64,000 bases of DNA from Paeniglutamicibacter psychrophenolicus (GTDB taxonomy: Bacteria > Actinomycetota > Actinomycetes > Actinomycetales > Micrococcaceae): positions 47,253-111,252 of the forward strand of contig NZ_JAUSSH010000015.1 in NCBI RefSeq assembly GCF_030812255.1. Reading direction: 5' to 3'. Below, one piece after another: positions 50,031 through 58,411 of the stretch. A program made the position numbers and the translations under genes. The notes under the pieces were generated by a model. It was not told the DNA's origin, did no database searches, and worked only from the letters and a program-made list of their open reading frames with translations. Each line of letters opens with the position of its first letter. The first letter of the stretch is position 1.

Positions 50031-51353
50031 CTACTTCTTCTCGCGCAGGTCGTGGATGCGGCGCAGCTTGCCCGAGGAACGTTCCAGTGATCCCGGGTCA
50101 ACGATTTCGATGGCGCAGGAGGACCCCACATGGATCTTGATCTGCTTGGCGAGTTCCTTGGCGGCGGCGTCGGCGCGGTCAGAGGTGCAGTCCTCGCGGC
50201 GCTCGATGCGCACCGCCAGCTGGTCCATGCGCCCGGGGCGGGTGATCTCCAGCTGGAAGTGCGGTGAGAGCCCGTCGACGCGCAGGGCGATCTCCTCGAT
50301 CTGGGAGGGGAAGAGATTGACTCCGCGCAGGATGATCATGTCGTCGCTGCGCCCGGTGATCCGGCCCATGCGGCGGTGGCCGGGGCGTGCGGTGCCCGGG
50401 AGCAGGCGGGTGAGGTCGTGGGTGCGGTAGCGGATGATCGGCAGGGCCTGCTTGGTCAGCGAGGTGAACACCAGCTCGCCGTGCTGTCCGTCGCCGAGGA
50501 CCCGGGTTTCGTCGAAGGCGTCGATGATCTCCGGGCGGAAGTGGTCCTCCCAGATGTGGCTGCCGTCCTTGGTCTGGTTGGACTCGCCGGCCACGCCCGG
50601 GCCCATGACCTCGGACAGTCCGTAGATGTCGCAGGCGTCCAGGTCGAACATGACCTCGAGCTCGTGGCGCATTTCCTCGGTCCACGGCTCGGCACCCAGC
50701 ACCGCGGTCTTCAGCGAGGTCTTGCGCGGGTCCAGGCCCGCGCGCTGCATGGCGTCGCCGATGGTCAACAGGTAGGTGGGCGTGCACAGGATGGCGTCGG
50801 GCTCGAAGTCCTGGATCAGCGTGATCTGCTTTTCGGTCTGGCCGCCGGACATCGGGATGACGGTGGTGCCCAGGCGCTCGGCCGCGGCGTGGGCTCCCAG
50901 GCCGCCGGTGAACAGGCCGTAGCCGTAGGCGTTGTGGACCTTCCAGCCGGGCTTGACGCCCGAGAGGCGCAGGCAGCGCGCGCCCAGCTTGGCCCAGTCG
51001 TCCAGGTCCTGCTGGGTGTAGCCGACCACGGTGGCCCGGCCTGTGGTGCCGGAGGAGGCGTGGATGCGGGCGACCTCGTGCTGCGGGACTGCGAACATCC
51101 CGAACGGGTAGGTCTTGCGCAGGTCCTCTTTTTCGGTGAAGGGGAACTTGGCAAGGTCTGCCAGTTCCTTCATGTCGCTGGGGTGGACCCCGGCGGCGTC
51201 GTACTTTTCCTTGTACAGCGGAACCCTGTCGTACGCGTAGGCCAGGGTGTCCTGCAGCCGCGTGAGCTGGATCGATTCGATCTGGTCCCGGCTCATGCTT
51301 TCTTCCGGATCCAGCGGGTTGGGCAGTTCGATCCGGGTGGAGGTCTGGGTCAT
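50031..51353 (-). CDS. paaK: Phenylacetate-CoA ligase PaaK
   Basis: A 440-residue AMP-forming ligase that makes phenylacetyl-CoA, the first step of the paa pathway. IHASSGTTGRATVVGYTQQDL (about 94-114) is the P-loop-like motif. The mid-region AVLGAEPWTEEMRHELE and YGLSEVMGPGVAGE (about 240) are PaaK-specific, and GRSDDMIILRGVNLFPSQIEE (about 340-360) leads to the C-terminal lid. Length and motif order are typical. The ATG at 51353 follows AAGG. It lies 47 nt after paaI and before the TetR gene, so paaI-paaK-tetR are one unit. Confidence 0.95.
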   Translation of the reverse strand: MTQTSTRIELPNPLDPEESMSRDQIESIQLTRLQDTLAYAYDRVPLYKEKYDAAGVHPSDMKELADLAKFPFTEKEDLRKTYPFGMFAVPQHEVARIHASSGTTGRATVVGYTQQDLDDWAKLGARCLRLSGVKPGWKVHNAYGYGLFTGGLGAHAAAERLGTTVIPMSGGQTEKQITLIQDFEPDAILCTPTYLLTIGDAMQRAGLDPRKTSLKTAVLGAEPWTEEMRHELEVMFDLDACDIYGLSEVMGPGVAGESNQTKDGSHIWEDHFRPEIIDAFDETRVLGDGQHGELVFTSLTKQALPIIRYRTHDLTRLLPGTARPGHRRMGRITGRSDDMIILRGVNLFPSQIEEIALRVDGLSPHFQLEITRPGRMDQLAVRIERREDCTSDRADAAAKELAKQIKIHVGSSCAIEIVDPGSLERSSGKLRRIHDLREKK

Positions 51354-51400
51354 GATGTGGCCTTACGTGCGTTGTTGGGGGAGGTGGGGGAATGGTGGTG

Positions 51401-51841
51401 TCAGGGACGCTTGGGAATGGTGCGGGAACGGCCGCGGAATTCGGCCAACACCTCGTCGTCGGCACCCGGGACGCTCTGCAGGACCTGGATGTCGTAGATC
51501 CCGCTGCGCCCGGATTGCTGGCGGCGGTTGGCCACGGCGGTGAGGGTCCGGCCGGGGATGCCGGGCTTGAGGAAGTTGATGTCGACGCCGGAGGCCACCG
51601 TGATGGTGTCGGCCGAGCCGGTGTGCGGGTTGCAGGACATGGCGAACGCGGTGTCGGCGAGGGCGAAGACCATCCCGCCGTGGGCGATGCCGAAGCCGTT
51701 GAGCATTTCCCGGCGCAGCTCCATGGAAATGGTTGCGTGCCCGTCTGCCACCTTCAGCACCTCGATGCCCAACCACTTGGCAGCATAGTCGTTTTCCAGG
51801 ATGGGATGCATCAGCGGTGCATCGACGCCAGTGTCGCTCAT
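51401..51841 (-). CDS. paaI: Phenylacetate pathway thioesterase PaaI
   Basis: A 146-residue hotdog thioesterase. NGFGIAHGGMVFALADTAFAMSCN holds the conserved HGG and catalytic Asp, and VASGVDINFLKPG the second strand, as in PaaI. PaaI removes CoA from dead-end or trapped phenylacetyl-CoA pathway intermediates. The start ATG (51841) has GAGAGG upstream, and a candidate PaaR palindrome ends 20 nt before it. It leads the paaI-paaK-tetR unit. Confidence 0.9.
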   Translation of the reverse strand: MSDTGVDAPLMHPILENDYAAKWLGIEVLKVADGHATISMELRREMLNGFGIAHGGMVFALADTAFAMSCNPHTGSADTITVASGVDINFLKPGIPGRTLTAVANRRQQSGRSGIYDIQVLQSVPGADDEVLAEFRGRSRTIPKRP

Positions 51842-51860
51842 GGGAGCCTCTCAGTTATTT

Positions 51861-51878
51861 ACCGAACGATCATTAGGT
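51861..51878. promoter_or_regulatory. Candidate PaaR (TetR) operator upstream of paaI
   Basis: accgaacgatcattaggt, in the wider palindrome ttacc..ggtaa (51860-51880). It is 20 nt upstream of the paaI start. A possible promoter on the minus strand (ttatct-N17-taatga) overlaps it. Confidence 0.7.
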
Positions 51879-52098
51879 AATCCTGAAATGTGAGATAAGT
51901 CAAGACGGGAGGCGCCGAAGCCCGGGTTTTCGGGCGACATCCATTCGTCATCAAGGACCCAACCGAGCCGGATGCCCAAGGTGCCCGCCGGGTCGGGTCC
52001 CCATGCAGCGGTGGGACGAAAGCCCCTACCCGCCACGGCACACCCGGCCCAGACTGAAGGCAGGATCAAGTGCGTGACAGCAAAGGAGTTGAAGTCCA

Positions 52099-52458
52099 AT
52101 GCGCAGATTCAGGCGTTGGGAAGATTGGGTCGTCGTGGTCGTCGGGCTCGTGATGGTGCTGACTCCCATCTGGTCGGAAGGCATGGGCAACTCGGTGTCG
52201 ATGCTGATCATCTCCGGGGTGCTGTTGCTGGCCGTAGGGCTGGTCAACCTGGCCGGGCCGAACCTGTACGGGATCGAGATCGGGCAGGTCCTGGCATCCA
52301 TCCTGGCCATCATCCTGCCATGGCTGGGCCACTTCAACGGGACAAATGTCCCGGCGCTCACCGCATGGATCGGTGGGGGATTGGCTCTGCTGGCAACCTT
52401 CCTGGCCATGAAGCCCAGCATCGACGTCTCGGAAAAACTGCACCACCAGGAGGGGTAG
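52099..52458 (+). CDS. SPW repeat membrane protein
   Basis: A 119-residue protein with four hydrophobic helices in two repeats. RRWEDWVVVVVGLVMVLTPIW and the matching ILAIILPWLGHF segment carry the W..P.W pattern of SPW repeat proteins. Two-repeat members occur widely in actinobacteria; their function is unknown. AAAGGAG lies 11 nt before the ATG. It is monocistronic, with no clear partner. Confidence 0.85.
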   Translation: MRRFRRWEDWVVVVVGLVMVLTPIWSEGMGNSVSMLIISGVLLLAVGLVNLAGPNLYGIEIGQVLASILAIILPWLGHFNGTNVPALTAWIGGGLALLATFLAMKPSIDVSEKLHHQEG

Positions 52459-52519
52459 GCGCGGCCTTGGCCGCCTGTGCAACCGCCGGCGCAAGCGTGC
52501 GTCGGCGGATGCCTGCATC

Positions 52520-52819
52520 TTAGGCGTTGGTTCCACGCGGTTCGGGGCCCAGGTGCCAGTTGCGCAGCGGGGAGAAAAGGACAGGCACGGCAGATAGCCC
52601 TGCCAGCAGCGCCCAAGCCCACAGCACCGGTTGGATCCCGAAGGCGGACGCCGCAATGCCTCCGGCGATGCTGGCCATCGGCATGACCCCCAGCGTGAAG
52701 AAGCGGTTGCCGGCCATGACGGTGCCAAGCCGGGATTCCTCGCACAGTTGCGGGATGACCCCGGCGCCGGCCACGGTCGCCAGCACCAGCATGAATGCCC
52801 ACAAAAACGACTGTGCGGC
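52520..52819 (-). pseudogene. C-terminal fragment of a major facilitator transporter
   Basis: On the minus strand, SFLWAFMLVLATVAGAGVIPQL through PLRNWHLGPEPRGTNA encodes the last three or so helices of an MFS transporter. Upstream of about 52819 the frame stays open but turns into Arg/Ala/Gly-rich shadow sequence with no helices and no start, so at least 300 residues are missing. A small HTH-like gene begins on the opposite strand at 52851. The break suggests deletion of the 5' part. Confidence 0.65.
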
Positions 52820-52850
52820 CGGCGGGGTCGCCTCCGAACCGTGGCTTGAC

Positions 52851-53081
52851 ATGACCCAGGAGCAGGTGCTGGAACTGCTGTCCCAGATTTCCGCGGTGGC
52901 CGCGCAGGTCGAGCAACGCCTGGCCGCGTGGGTGGGCGTCGCCCGGGACAAGGGTGCCAGTTGGGCGCGCGTGGGCGATGCCCTGGCCATGACCCGGCAA
53001 TCGGCCTGGGAACGGTTCAAGCAGCCAGGCAGCAACCGGGCCAAGGTCCATGAACCGTCGGAGGCGGATGCCGGGGGCTGA
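52851..53081 (+). CDS. Small helix-turn-helix-like actinobacterial protein
   Basis: A 76-residue helical protein. The C-terminal half has ARDKGASWARVGDALAMTRQSAWERF, the sigma-70 region 4/HTH-like pattern found in many small uncharacterised actinobacterial proteins (typically GLSWAEIGRALGVSRQAAWKRF-like). The N-terminal half is a helix with repeated Leu/Val/Ala that could pair with another subunit. The ATG at 52851 has no strong ribosome site, and the frame is open upstream. It overlies the point where the MFS remnant ends. Confidence 0.6.
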   Translation: MTQEQVLELLSQISAVAAQVEQRLAAWVGVARDKGASWARVGDALAMTRQSAWERFKQPGSNRAKVHEPSEADAGG

Positions 53082-53298
53082 TCGCCGGCGATCCACCGCG
53101 GCCGAGCCAGTGGTTTCAGTGGGTATCTGGCCGTGGGCGCAGGCATGCTCCCGGCCGCTGTCTTTCCACCGTGTTCGCGCCGGGGCCGTCGTGGGCTCCG
53201 TGCTTCGCCATCCGCGCCGCGGTGCGCAACGGCATGCCGCTGGCCCGCGCCAAGGAAACCGCCCCGGATCGGTCCCGGACGCCGGGCGAAGACGCCGG

Positions 53299-54345
53299 CT
53301 AGCCTTCCTCCGGCCCCTGGGAACCTTGCAGGATCCGTGCGTAGAGATCCTGGATGAACGGTTCCTTGGCCCGGTTGTAGTCCATCACCAGCCCGGCACC
53401 GGCGCCGCGTTCGTTGATCCGCTGGGCGGACGCCCGCTTGATGCGCGCATAGGCATCGAGGTCCGCCGGATGCGTGCGCAGCCACTGGCGGAGCGCGAGC
53501 ATGCGAGCGGTCTCGGGACAGCCCGGCGCAAAGACATGGACGTTGGCTGCCGGCAGCCCGGAGCCCGGGCCGGAAACCAGCAGCCGGTGGCCATACCAGT
53601 CGCGCTCGCGCAGGCGGAAGACGAATCCCGCCTCCTCAAGTAGGGGCACGTAGTGATCCTCAAGGCCTGGATCCTCGACCGTCAACACCACGTCAATGAT
53701 CGGCTTGGCCCAAAGTCCCGGCACCGAGGTGGATCCCAGGTGCTCGAGGGCCAGGGCGCGGGAACCCAGCGCGTCGCGCAGGGCCCCGGCGAGTGCGTCG
53801 AAGTCGCCGGTCCAGTGCGGCGAGGCGGGCACCACGTTCACGGGAGCCGGGACCGGTTCCCCATGGATCCACTCGACACCACCGTCGTCGGACTGCGGGT
53901 CGCGCAGCAGCGGCAGGTGGGGCAGCACGCAGAGGTAGCGGCGGCGACCGGGCCAGCGGGAATCGGGCGGGGAATCGCCGGCGTGGAACCCTGCGGCCCG
54001 GTAGAAGCCGATGGCGTCGTCATCGGTGCGGGCGACAACCATGGCGGCTTCGTCTGCCTGGATCCGGCGCACCAGCGCGGTGGCAAGCCCCTGGTTTTGC
54101 AGTTCCGGGGCCACGGCGAGGTATTCGATCTCGACCGCGAAACCGTCGATGCGCCGGTACGCGGCCAGCGCCGCAGGTTCCCCGCCCGCATCGGGTGCCA
54201 GCAGCAGCTCCAGGTCCTTGATTTCCCCAACCAGGGCGTCGAGGTCGGCGCCGGTGGCTCCGGAAGCCGCGGTGAGCAGCGCCCGGAACGCGGGGTTCGT
54301 GGCGAACCCCGCGCCGGACGTGCCGGTTGTTTCCGGTGTGCTCAT
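53299..54345 (-). CDS. GNAT acetyltransferase fused to a GrpB (UPF0157) domain
   Basis: A 348-residue two-domain protein. Residues about 25-160 form a GNAT fold (VEIEYLAVAPELQNQGLATALVRRI; DDDAIGFYRAAGFHAGD). After a linker with an acidic Asp pair, residues about 185-340 form GrpB, a nucleotidyltransferase-like family, with ALEHLGSTSVPGLWAKPIIDV and FAPGCPETARMLALRQWLRTHP. The ATG at 54345 overlaps the oligopeptidase stop by 4 nt, so the pair is co-translated. GrpB is linked to dephospho-CoA/coenzyme-related or unknown nucleotide reactions, and the substrate of this fusion is unknown. Confidence 0.85.
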   Translation of the reverse strand: MSTPETTGTSGAGFATNPAFRALLTAASGATGADLDALVGEIKDLELLLAPDAGGEPAALAAYRRIDGFAVEIEYLAVAPELQNQGLATALVRRIQADEAAMVVARTDDDAIGFYRAAGFHAGDSPPDSRWPGRRRYLCVLPHLPLLRDPQSDDGGVEWIHGEPVPAPVNVVPASPHWTGDFDALAGALRDALGSRALALEHLGSTSVPGLWAKPIIDVVLTVEDPGLEDHYVPLLEEAGFVFRLRERDWYGHRLLVSGPGSGLPAANVHVFAPGCPETARMLALRQWLRTHPADLDAYARIKRASAQRINERGAGAGLVMDYNRAKEPFIQDLYARILQGSQGPEEG

Positions 54346-56504
54346 GCGCCTTCGGGGTTCAGGCCCAGGGTGTCCAGGGCGAAGGCGTAGTCCCAGGCGC
54401 GGGTCTTCCAGCCCTCGTAGCGCCCCGAGGCCCCGCCGTGCCCGCCGTCCATCTCGATCTTCATCACGATCGGGGCACTCCCGGTGGTTTTCTCGCGCAG
54501 CTTCGCCACCCACTTGGCCGGCTCCACGTACAGCACGCGGGTGTCGTTCAGCGAGGTGACCGCCGCGATCCTCGGGTAGGGCAGGGCCGCGACGTTTTCG
54601 TACGGACTGTAGGACTTCATGTAGTCGTACACGTCCCGGTCCTCGATGGGGTTGCCCCATTCCTCCCATTCCAGGGCCGAGAGCGGCAGGTCCGGGTCCA
54701 GGATGGAGGTCAGCGCGTCCACGAAGGGGACCTGGGCGATGATGCCGGTGTAGAGCTGCGGGGCGAGGTTGGCCACCGCGCCCATGAGCAGCCCGCCGGC
54801 CGATCCGCCCAGGGCCACGATGCGGGACGGGTCGGCCCAGCCGGACTCCAACAGGTGCCTGGTGGCATCCACGAAGTCGGTGAAGGTGTTCTTCTTGTTC
54901 AGCTTCTTGCCGTCCAGGTACCACGCCCGGCCCAGCTCGCCGCCGCCGCGCACGTGGGCGATGACGAACACGACTCCGCGGTCCAGCAGCGAGAGCCGCG
55001 GGATGCCGAAGCCCGGGTCCATGGACATCTCATAGCTGCCGTATCCGTACACGAGCACCGGGTGGGGGGACGAGTTGGTGATGTCCGCCCGGCGCAGGAT
55101 GGTCAGCGGGATCCTGGTGCCGTCGGCAGCGGTGGCCCATTCGCGGGTGGCGCGGTAGTTGGCCGGGTCGTAGTTGTTGACCTGGGTCTGCTTGCGCAGG
55201 GTCAGGGTGCCGTCGGCCAGCGTGTAGTCGTAGACGCGGGCCGGGGTGAAGTCCGAGGTGTAGGACAGCCGGATCATCGGCGCCTCGAGTTCCGCGTTGG
55301 CCAGCGAGCAGGTGTAGAGCTCCTCGTCGAACGCCGGTTCCACGGCCGGGAGCTGGGCTGCTGTGCCCAGGCCATCAAGCGGGAGCACCTGGATGCGTTC
55401 GGTGGTGTCCTGGCGCACGGAGATGACCAGGTGGGTGGCCGTGGCGGCGGTGCCCTCGACCTTGACGGTGTCGCGGTGCTCGATCACCGTGTCCCAGCGC
55501 TGCTGCGCGTAGGGCAGGGCAAGCTGGTCGGCGCGCAGCAGCGAGACCATGTTGTTCAGCGCCCGGCGGTCGTGGGTGATGACGTAGGCGCGCTGCCCCT
55601 CCAGGGTGACGGGGTCCGCGGTGTGCAGGATGCGGTGCTCGCGGGAGACCAGCATGGCCGGGACCGCCCGCTCGTCGAGCAGGTCCAGGGTGCGGGTCTC
55701 GGAGTATTCGGAGTTGCCGATGGAGATCAGCAGCTCGGTGCGGTCCGCGGAGAGGTCGAAGCCCAGCCACATGCCCGGGTCGTCCTCCTGGAAGACCACG
55801 ACGTCGTCGGCGGGGTCGGTGCCCAGGGTGTGTGCCTTGATCTGGTGCGGGCGCCAGGACTCGTCGACCATCGTGTAGAAGACCCGTCGCCCGTCGGGGG
55901 AGAACACCAGCCCGTAGAACACGTTTTCGATGGTGTCCGGGAGCAGCTGCCCGGTGGACAGGTCCTTGAGGCGCAGGGTGAAGCGTTCGTCCCCGGCATT
56001 GTCCTGGGCGTAGGCCAGCAGCGTGCCGTCCTCGCTGACGGCCATCCCGCCCAGCGAGAAGAAGGGCTTGCCCTCGGCCTCCTTGTTGCCGTCCAGCAGC
56101 ACCTGTTCGCCGGCGATCGCCACGCCCGCCTCGATGGCCGGCGGCGTCCAGTCCGCGGCCAGGTCCCCGGAGTCGGTGGCTGCCACGCGGCAGTGGATGG
56201 CGTACTGGGAGCCTTCGGCGGTGCGGGTGAAGTACCACCAGCCGCGCTTGCGGGCGGGAACCGAGAGGTCGGTTTCCACGGTGCGCGCCTTGATCTCGTT
56301 GAAGATCGCCTCGCGCAGCGGCGCCTGGTTGGCGGTGACCGCCTCGGCGTAGGCGTTCTCATCCTGAAGGTGGGCCCGGACCGCGGGGCTGTCCTTGTCC
56401 CGCAACCATTCGTAGTCGTCGGTGAAGGCATCCCCGTGGTGGGTGCGAACGGTGGGGACCTTGGGGGTCTGCGGGGGGAGGGGTGCGTGCTCGGCGTGGC
56501 TCAT
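54342..56504 (-). CDS. ptrB: Oligopeptidase B (S9A serine peptidase)
   Basis: A 720-residue cytoplasmic peptidase. The N-terminal beta-propeller (about 20-440) carries DDYEWLRDKDSP. The catalytic alpha/beta-hydrolase domain has GYGSYEMSMDPGF, AHVRGGGELGR, the nucleophile Ser near 565 in LGGSAGGLLMGA, the Asp in SLNDTRVLYVEPAKW, and the His in GGHGGASGRYE. Oligopeptidase B cuts after Arg/Lys in peptides under about 30 residues. The ATG at 56504 is chosen since the frame upstream has no domain features. The downstream GNAT-GrpB gene overlaps by 4 nt. Confidence 0.92.
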   Translation of the reverse strand: MSHAEHAPLPPQTPKVPTVRTHHGDAFTDDYEWLRDKDSPAVRAHLQDENAYAEAVTANQAPLREAIFNEIKARTVETDLSVPARKRGWWYFTRTAEGSQYAIHCRVAATDSGDLAADWTPPAIEAGVAIAGEQVLLDGNKEAEGKPFFSLGGMAVSEDGTLLAYAQDNAGDERFTLRLKDLSTGQLLPDTIENVFYGLVFSPDGRRVFYTMVDESWRPHQIKAHTLGTDPADDVVVFQEDDPGMWLGFDLSADRTELLISIGNSEYSETRTLDLLDERAVPAMLVSREHRILHTADPVTLEGQRAYVITHDRRALNNMVSLLRADQLALPYAQQRWDTVIEHRDTVKVEGTAATATHLVISVRQDTTERIQVLPLDGLGTAAQLPAVEPAFDEELYTCSLANAELEAPMIRLSYTSDFTPARVYDYTLADGTLTLRKQTQVNNYDPANYRATREWATAADGTRIPLTILRRADITNSSPHPVLVYGYGSYEMSMDPGFGIPRLSLLDRGVVFVIAHVRGGGELGRAWYLDGKKLNKKNTFTDFVDATRHLLESGWADPSRIVALGGSAGGLLMGAVANLAPQLYTGIIAQVPFVDALTSILDPDLPLSALEWEEWGNPIEDRDVYDYMKSYSPYENVAALPYPRIAAVTSLNDTRVLYVEPAKWVAKLREKTTGSAPIVMKIEMDGGHGGASGRYEGWKTRAWDYAFALDTLGLNPEGA

Positions 56505-56642
56505 GCTTCCATTCAATCCGACTTGCCGCCCATTGGGCCCATGGCTTCGCCCAACGCGGACAAATCCGCCTGCCCGGGCGGCAACGGCACGGGGAGCGGA
56601 CCCGAGCCCCGTGCGGCCTCCGGACCGTGCGACGGCCATGGC

Positions 56643-58271
56643 TCAGCGTTCCCGGGTCAGCATCTTGGTGTACTGCACCTTCCCGTTGGCGTTGACCAGC
56701 TTCACCGTGAAGGCGGAGCCGTCGCCGGGAATCTCCACGTGGCCGAAGTACTGGTGCTCGCCCGAGCGCGGGGAGGCCATGGTGGGCCCCGCCTGCTGGA
56801 AGTCGACCCGCGGGCCGAAGGTTCCATCCAGCGCGTTGGGTCCGAAGGACCCGGCGTTGATGGGCCCGGCCACGAATTCCCAGAACCCGTTGAAGTCCGA
56901 GAAGGCGGCGCGTTCGGGGGAGTAGTGGTGGGCCGCGCAATAGTGCACGTCCCCGGTCAGGAACACCACGTTCTTGATGTCGTGCTTCTTGATCTCCGAC
57001 AGCAGGCGCGCCAGTTCCAGCTCACGGCCCAGCGGGGCGCCGTGCTCGGCGTTGGAGATCGACTCCTGTCCCTTCCCGTCGGGGACGATGAGCCCCAGCG
57101 GCAGGTCGTTGCCGATGACCTTCCACGTCGCGTCCGAGTCGCGCAGCGAACGGATCAGCCACTGCAGCTGTTCCTCGCCCAGCAACGCGGTCTGCCGGGT
57201 TTCCAGCCCAGCGGTGTTGGGGCCCTTGTGCGAGCGCATGTCCAGTGCGAATACGTCCAGGTGCGGCCCTCGGCGGACCTGCCGGTAGATGCGGGCAGCC
57301 TCGAACCCGGTGCCCGGGCGCAGCGCACGGACATCGGCGATCGGCATGTATTCCTGCCAGGCCCGGCGTCCGCGGGCCGCCAGGGTGTCCACCTCGCGCA
57401 CGGTGTAGCGCGGGTCCTCGAAGATCTCGCCGGGGTACCAGTTGTTCACCGTCTCGTGGTCGTCCCATTGGGCGATCACCGGGACCTGGGCGTACATGGC
57501 CCGCAGGTTGGCATCCATCATGTTGTAGCGGTGGCGGCCGCGGTACTCGTTGAGCGTCTCGGCAACCTTGGAGACCTCCTCCGTGAGCATGTTGCGCCAA
57601 ATGTTCCCGTCCGGCTCCGTCATTTCCGCCGACATCGGCCCGTCCGCGTAGATGGTGTCGCCCGAGTGCAGGAAGAAGTCGGGCTTCGTCGCGGCCATGG
57701 CAGCGTAGCCGCGCATCCCGCCGATCTCCTCGTTGATGCCGTAGCCCTGTCCGGCGGTGTCGGCGGTCCAGACGAAGCTCTGCGCCGCAGACTCTCGGTT
57801 GCGCCCCTTGCCGGGGGCCGGGGCGGTGCTGAAGGACCCGGTGCCGGTTTCACTGCGCCGGCCGGACTCGTCCTCGAAGTACAGTTCCATGTTGAAGCGC
57901 GTGCCCGCGGGCAGCCCGCGCGCATTGATCTTGGCCGTGAAGTCGGTACCGGCGTGCGCCTGCGATCCGGAAAGCGTCACCGTGCGGGCGAAGCGCCCCG
58001 TGAGCCGATCGCCCTGCTCGTCGGCGGCGCGCAGGGTGGCGTGCAGGCGCCCCGGTCCGGAGGCGCGTGACCACAGGACAGCGGAATTCGTGGAGACATC
58101 CCCGGTGGAGATGCCCGAGGGCAGGGTCAGCCGGCGGACCCCCAGCGGCACTGCGGAGGGGCGCTGCGCCGCGAGGGCGGAAGGAGCAGCGAGGGAGGTT
58201 GCAGCGAGGGCGGAGAGCGCCGCGGCGCCCTTGAGCAGCGAGCGGCGATTCGGGAGCGGGGAGATATCCAT
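56643..58271 (-). CDS. phoD: Alkaline phosphatase/phosphodiesterase PhoD, Tat-exported
   Basis: A 542-residue secreted phosphatase. The N-terminus carries a twin-arginine signal (PNRRSLLKG followed by a hydrophobic core and ALA cleavage near residue 34). A PhoD N-terminal domain (about 45-150) precedes the metallophosphatase domain with FFLHSGDTIYADGP, AQWDDHETVNNW, the LTGDVHYCAAHHY motif and a C-terminal strand region. PhoD enzymes use Fe3+ and Ca2+ to release phosphate from mono- and diesters such as teichoic acids. The ATG at 58271 is chosen. Expression is expected under phosphate limitation, but no PHO box was identified. Confidence 0.92.
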   Translation of the reverse strand: MDISPLPNRRSLLKGAAALSALAATSLAAPSALAAQRPSAVPLGVRRLTLPSGISTGDVSTNSAVLWSRASGPGRLHATLRAADEQGDRLTGRFARTVTLSGSQAHAGTDFTAKINARGLPAGTRFNMELYFEDESGRRSETGTGSFSTAPAPGKGRNRESAAQSFVWTADTAGQGYGINEEIGGMRGYAAMAATKPDFFLHSGDTIYADGPMSAEMTEPDGNIWRNMLTEEVSKVAETLNEYRGRHRYNMMDANLRAMYAQVPVIAQWDDHETVNNWYPGEIFEDPRYTVREVDTLAARGRRAWQEYMPIADVRALRPGTGFEAARIYRQVRRGPHLDVFALDMRSHKGPNTAGLETRQTALLGEEQLQWLIRSLRDSDATWKVIGNDLPLGLIVPDGKGQESISNAEHGAPLGRELELARLLSEIKKHDIKNVVFLTGDVHYCAAHHYSPERAAFSDFNGFWEFVAGPINAGSFGPNALDGTFGPRVDFQQAGPTMASPRSGEHQYFGHVEIPGDGSAFTVKLVNANGKVQYTKMLTRER

Positions 58272-58411
58272 GGATCCCAGCCAACAGCACCCCGGAAACC
58301 GGACCCTTGCGCCGCGGTTAACGACCGCCGAACCTTTGCCGGAACGGCCCACTGCCGTGCCGTGCGGAGCCAATACGTCGGCCACCTGCCACCCGGTGGC
58401 AGGATGGCTTC

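Noticed and set aside
54327..58070. A 1247-codon open frame on the plus strand
   Set aside because: It lies antisense to oligopeptidase B and PhoD, which have complete domains and catalytic motifs. The Gly/Val/Gln/His/Arg-rich composition is typical of GC-rich shadow frames.
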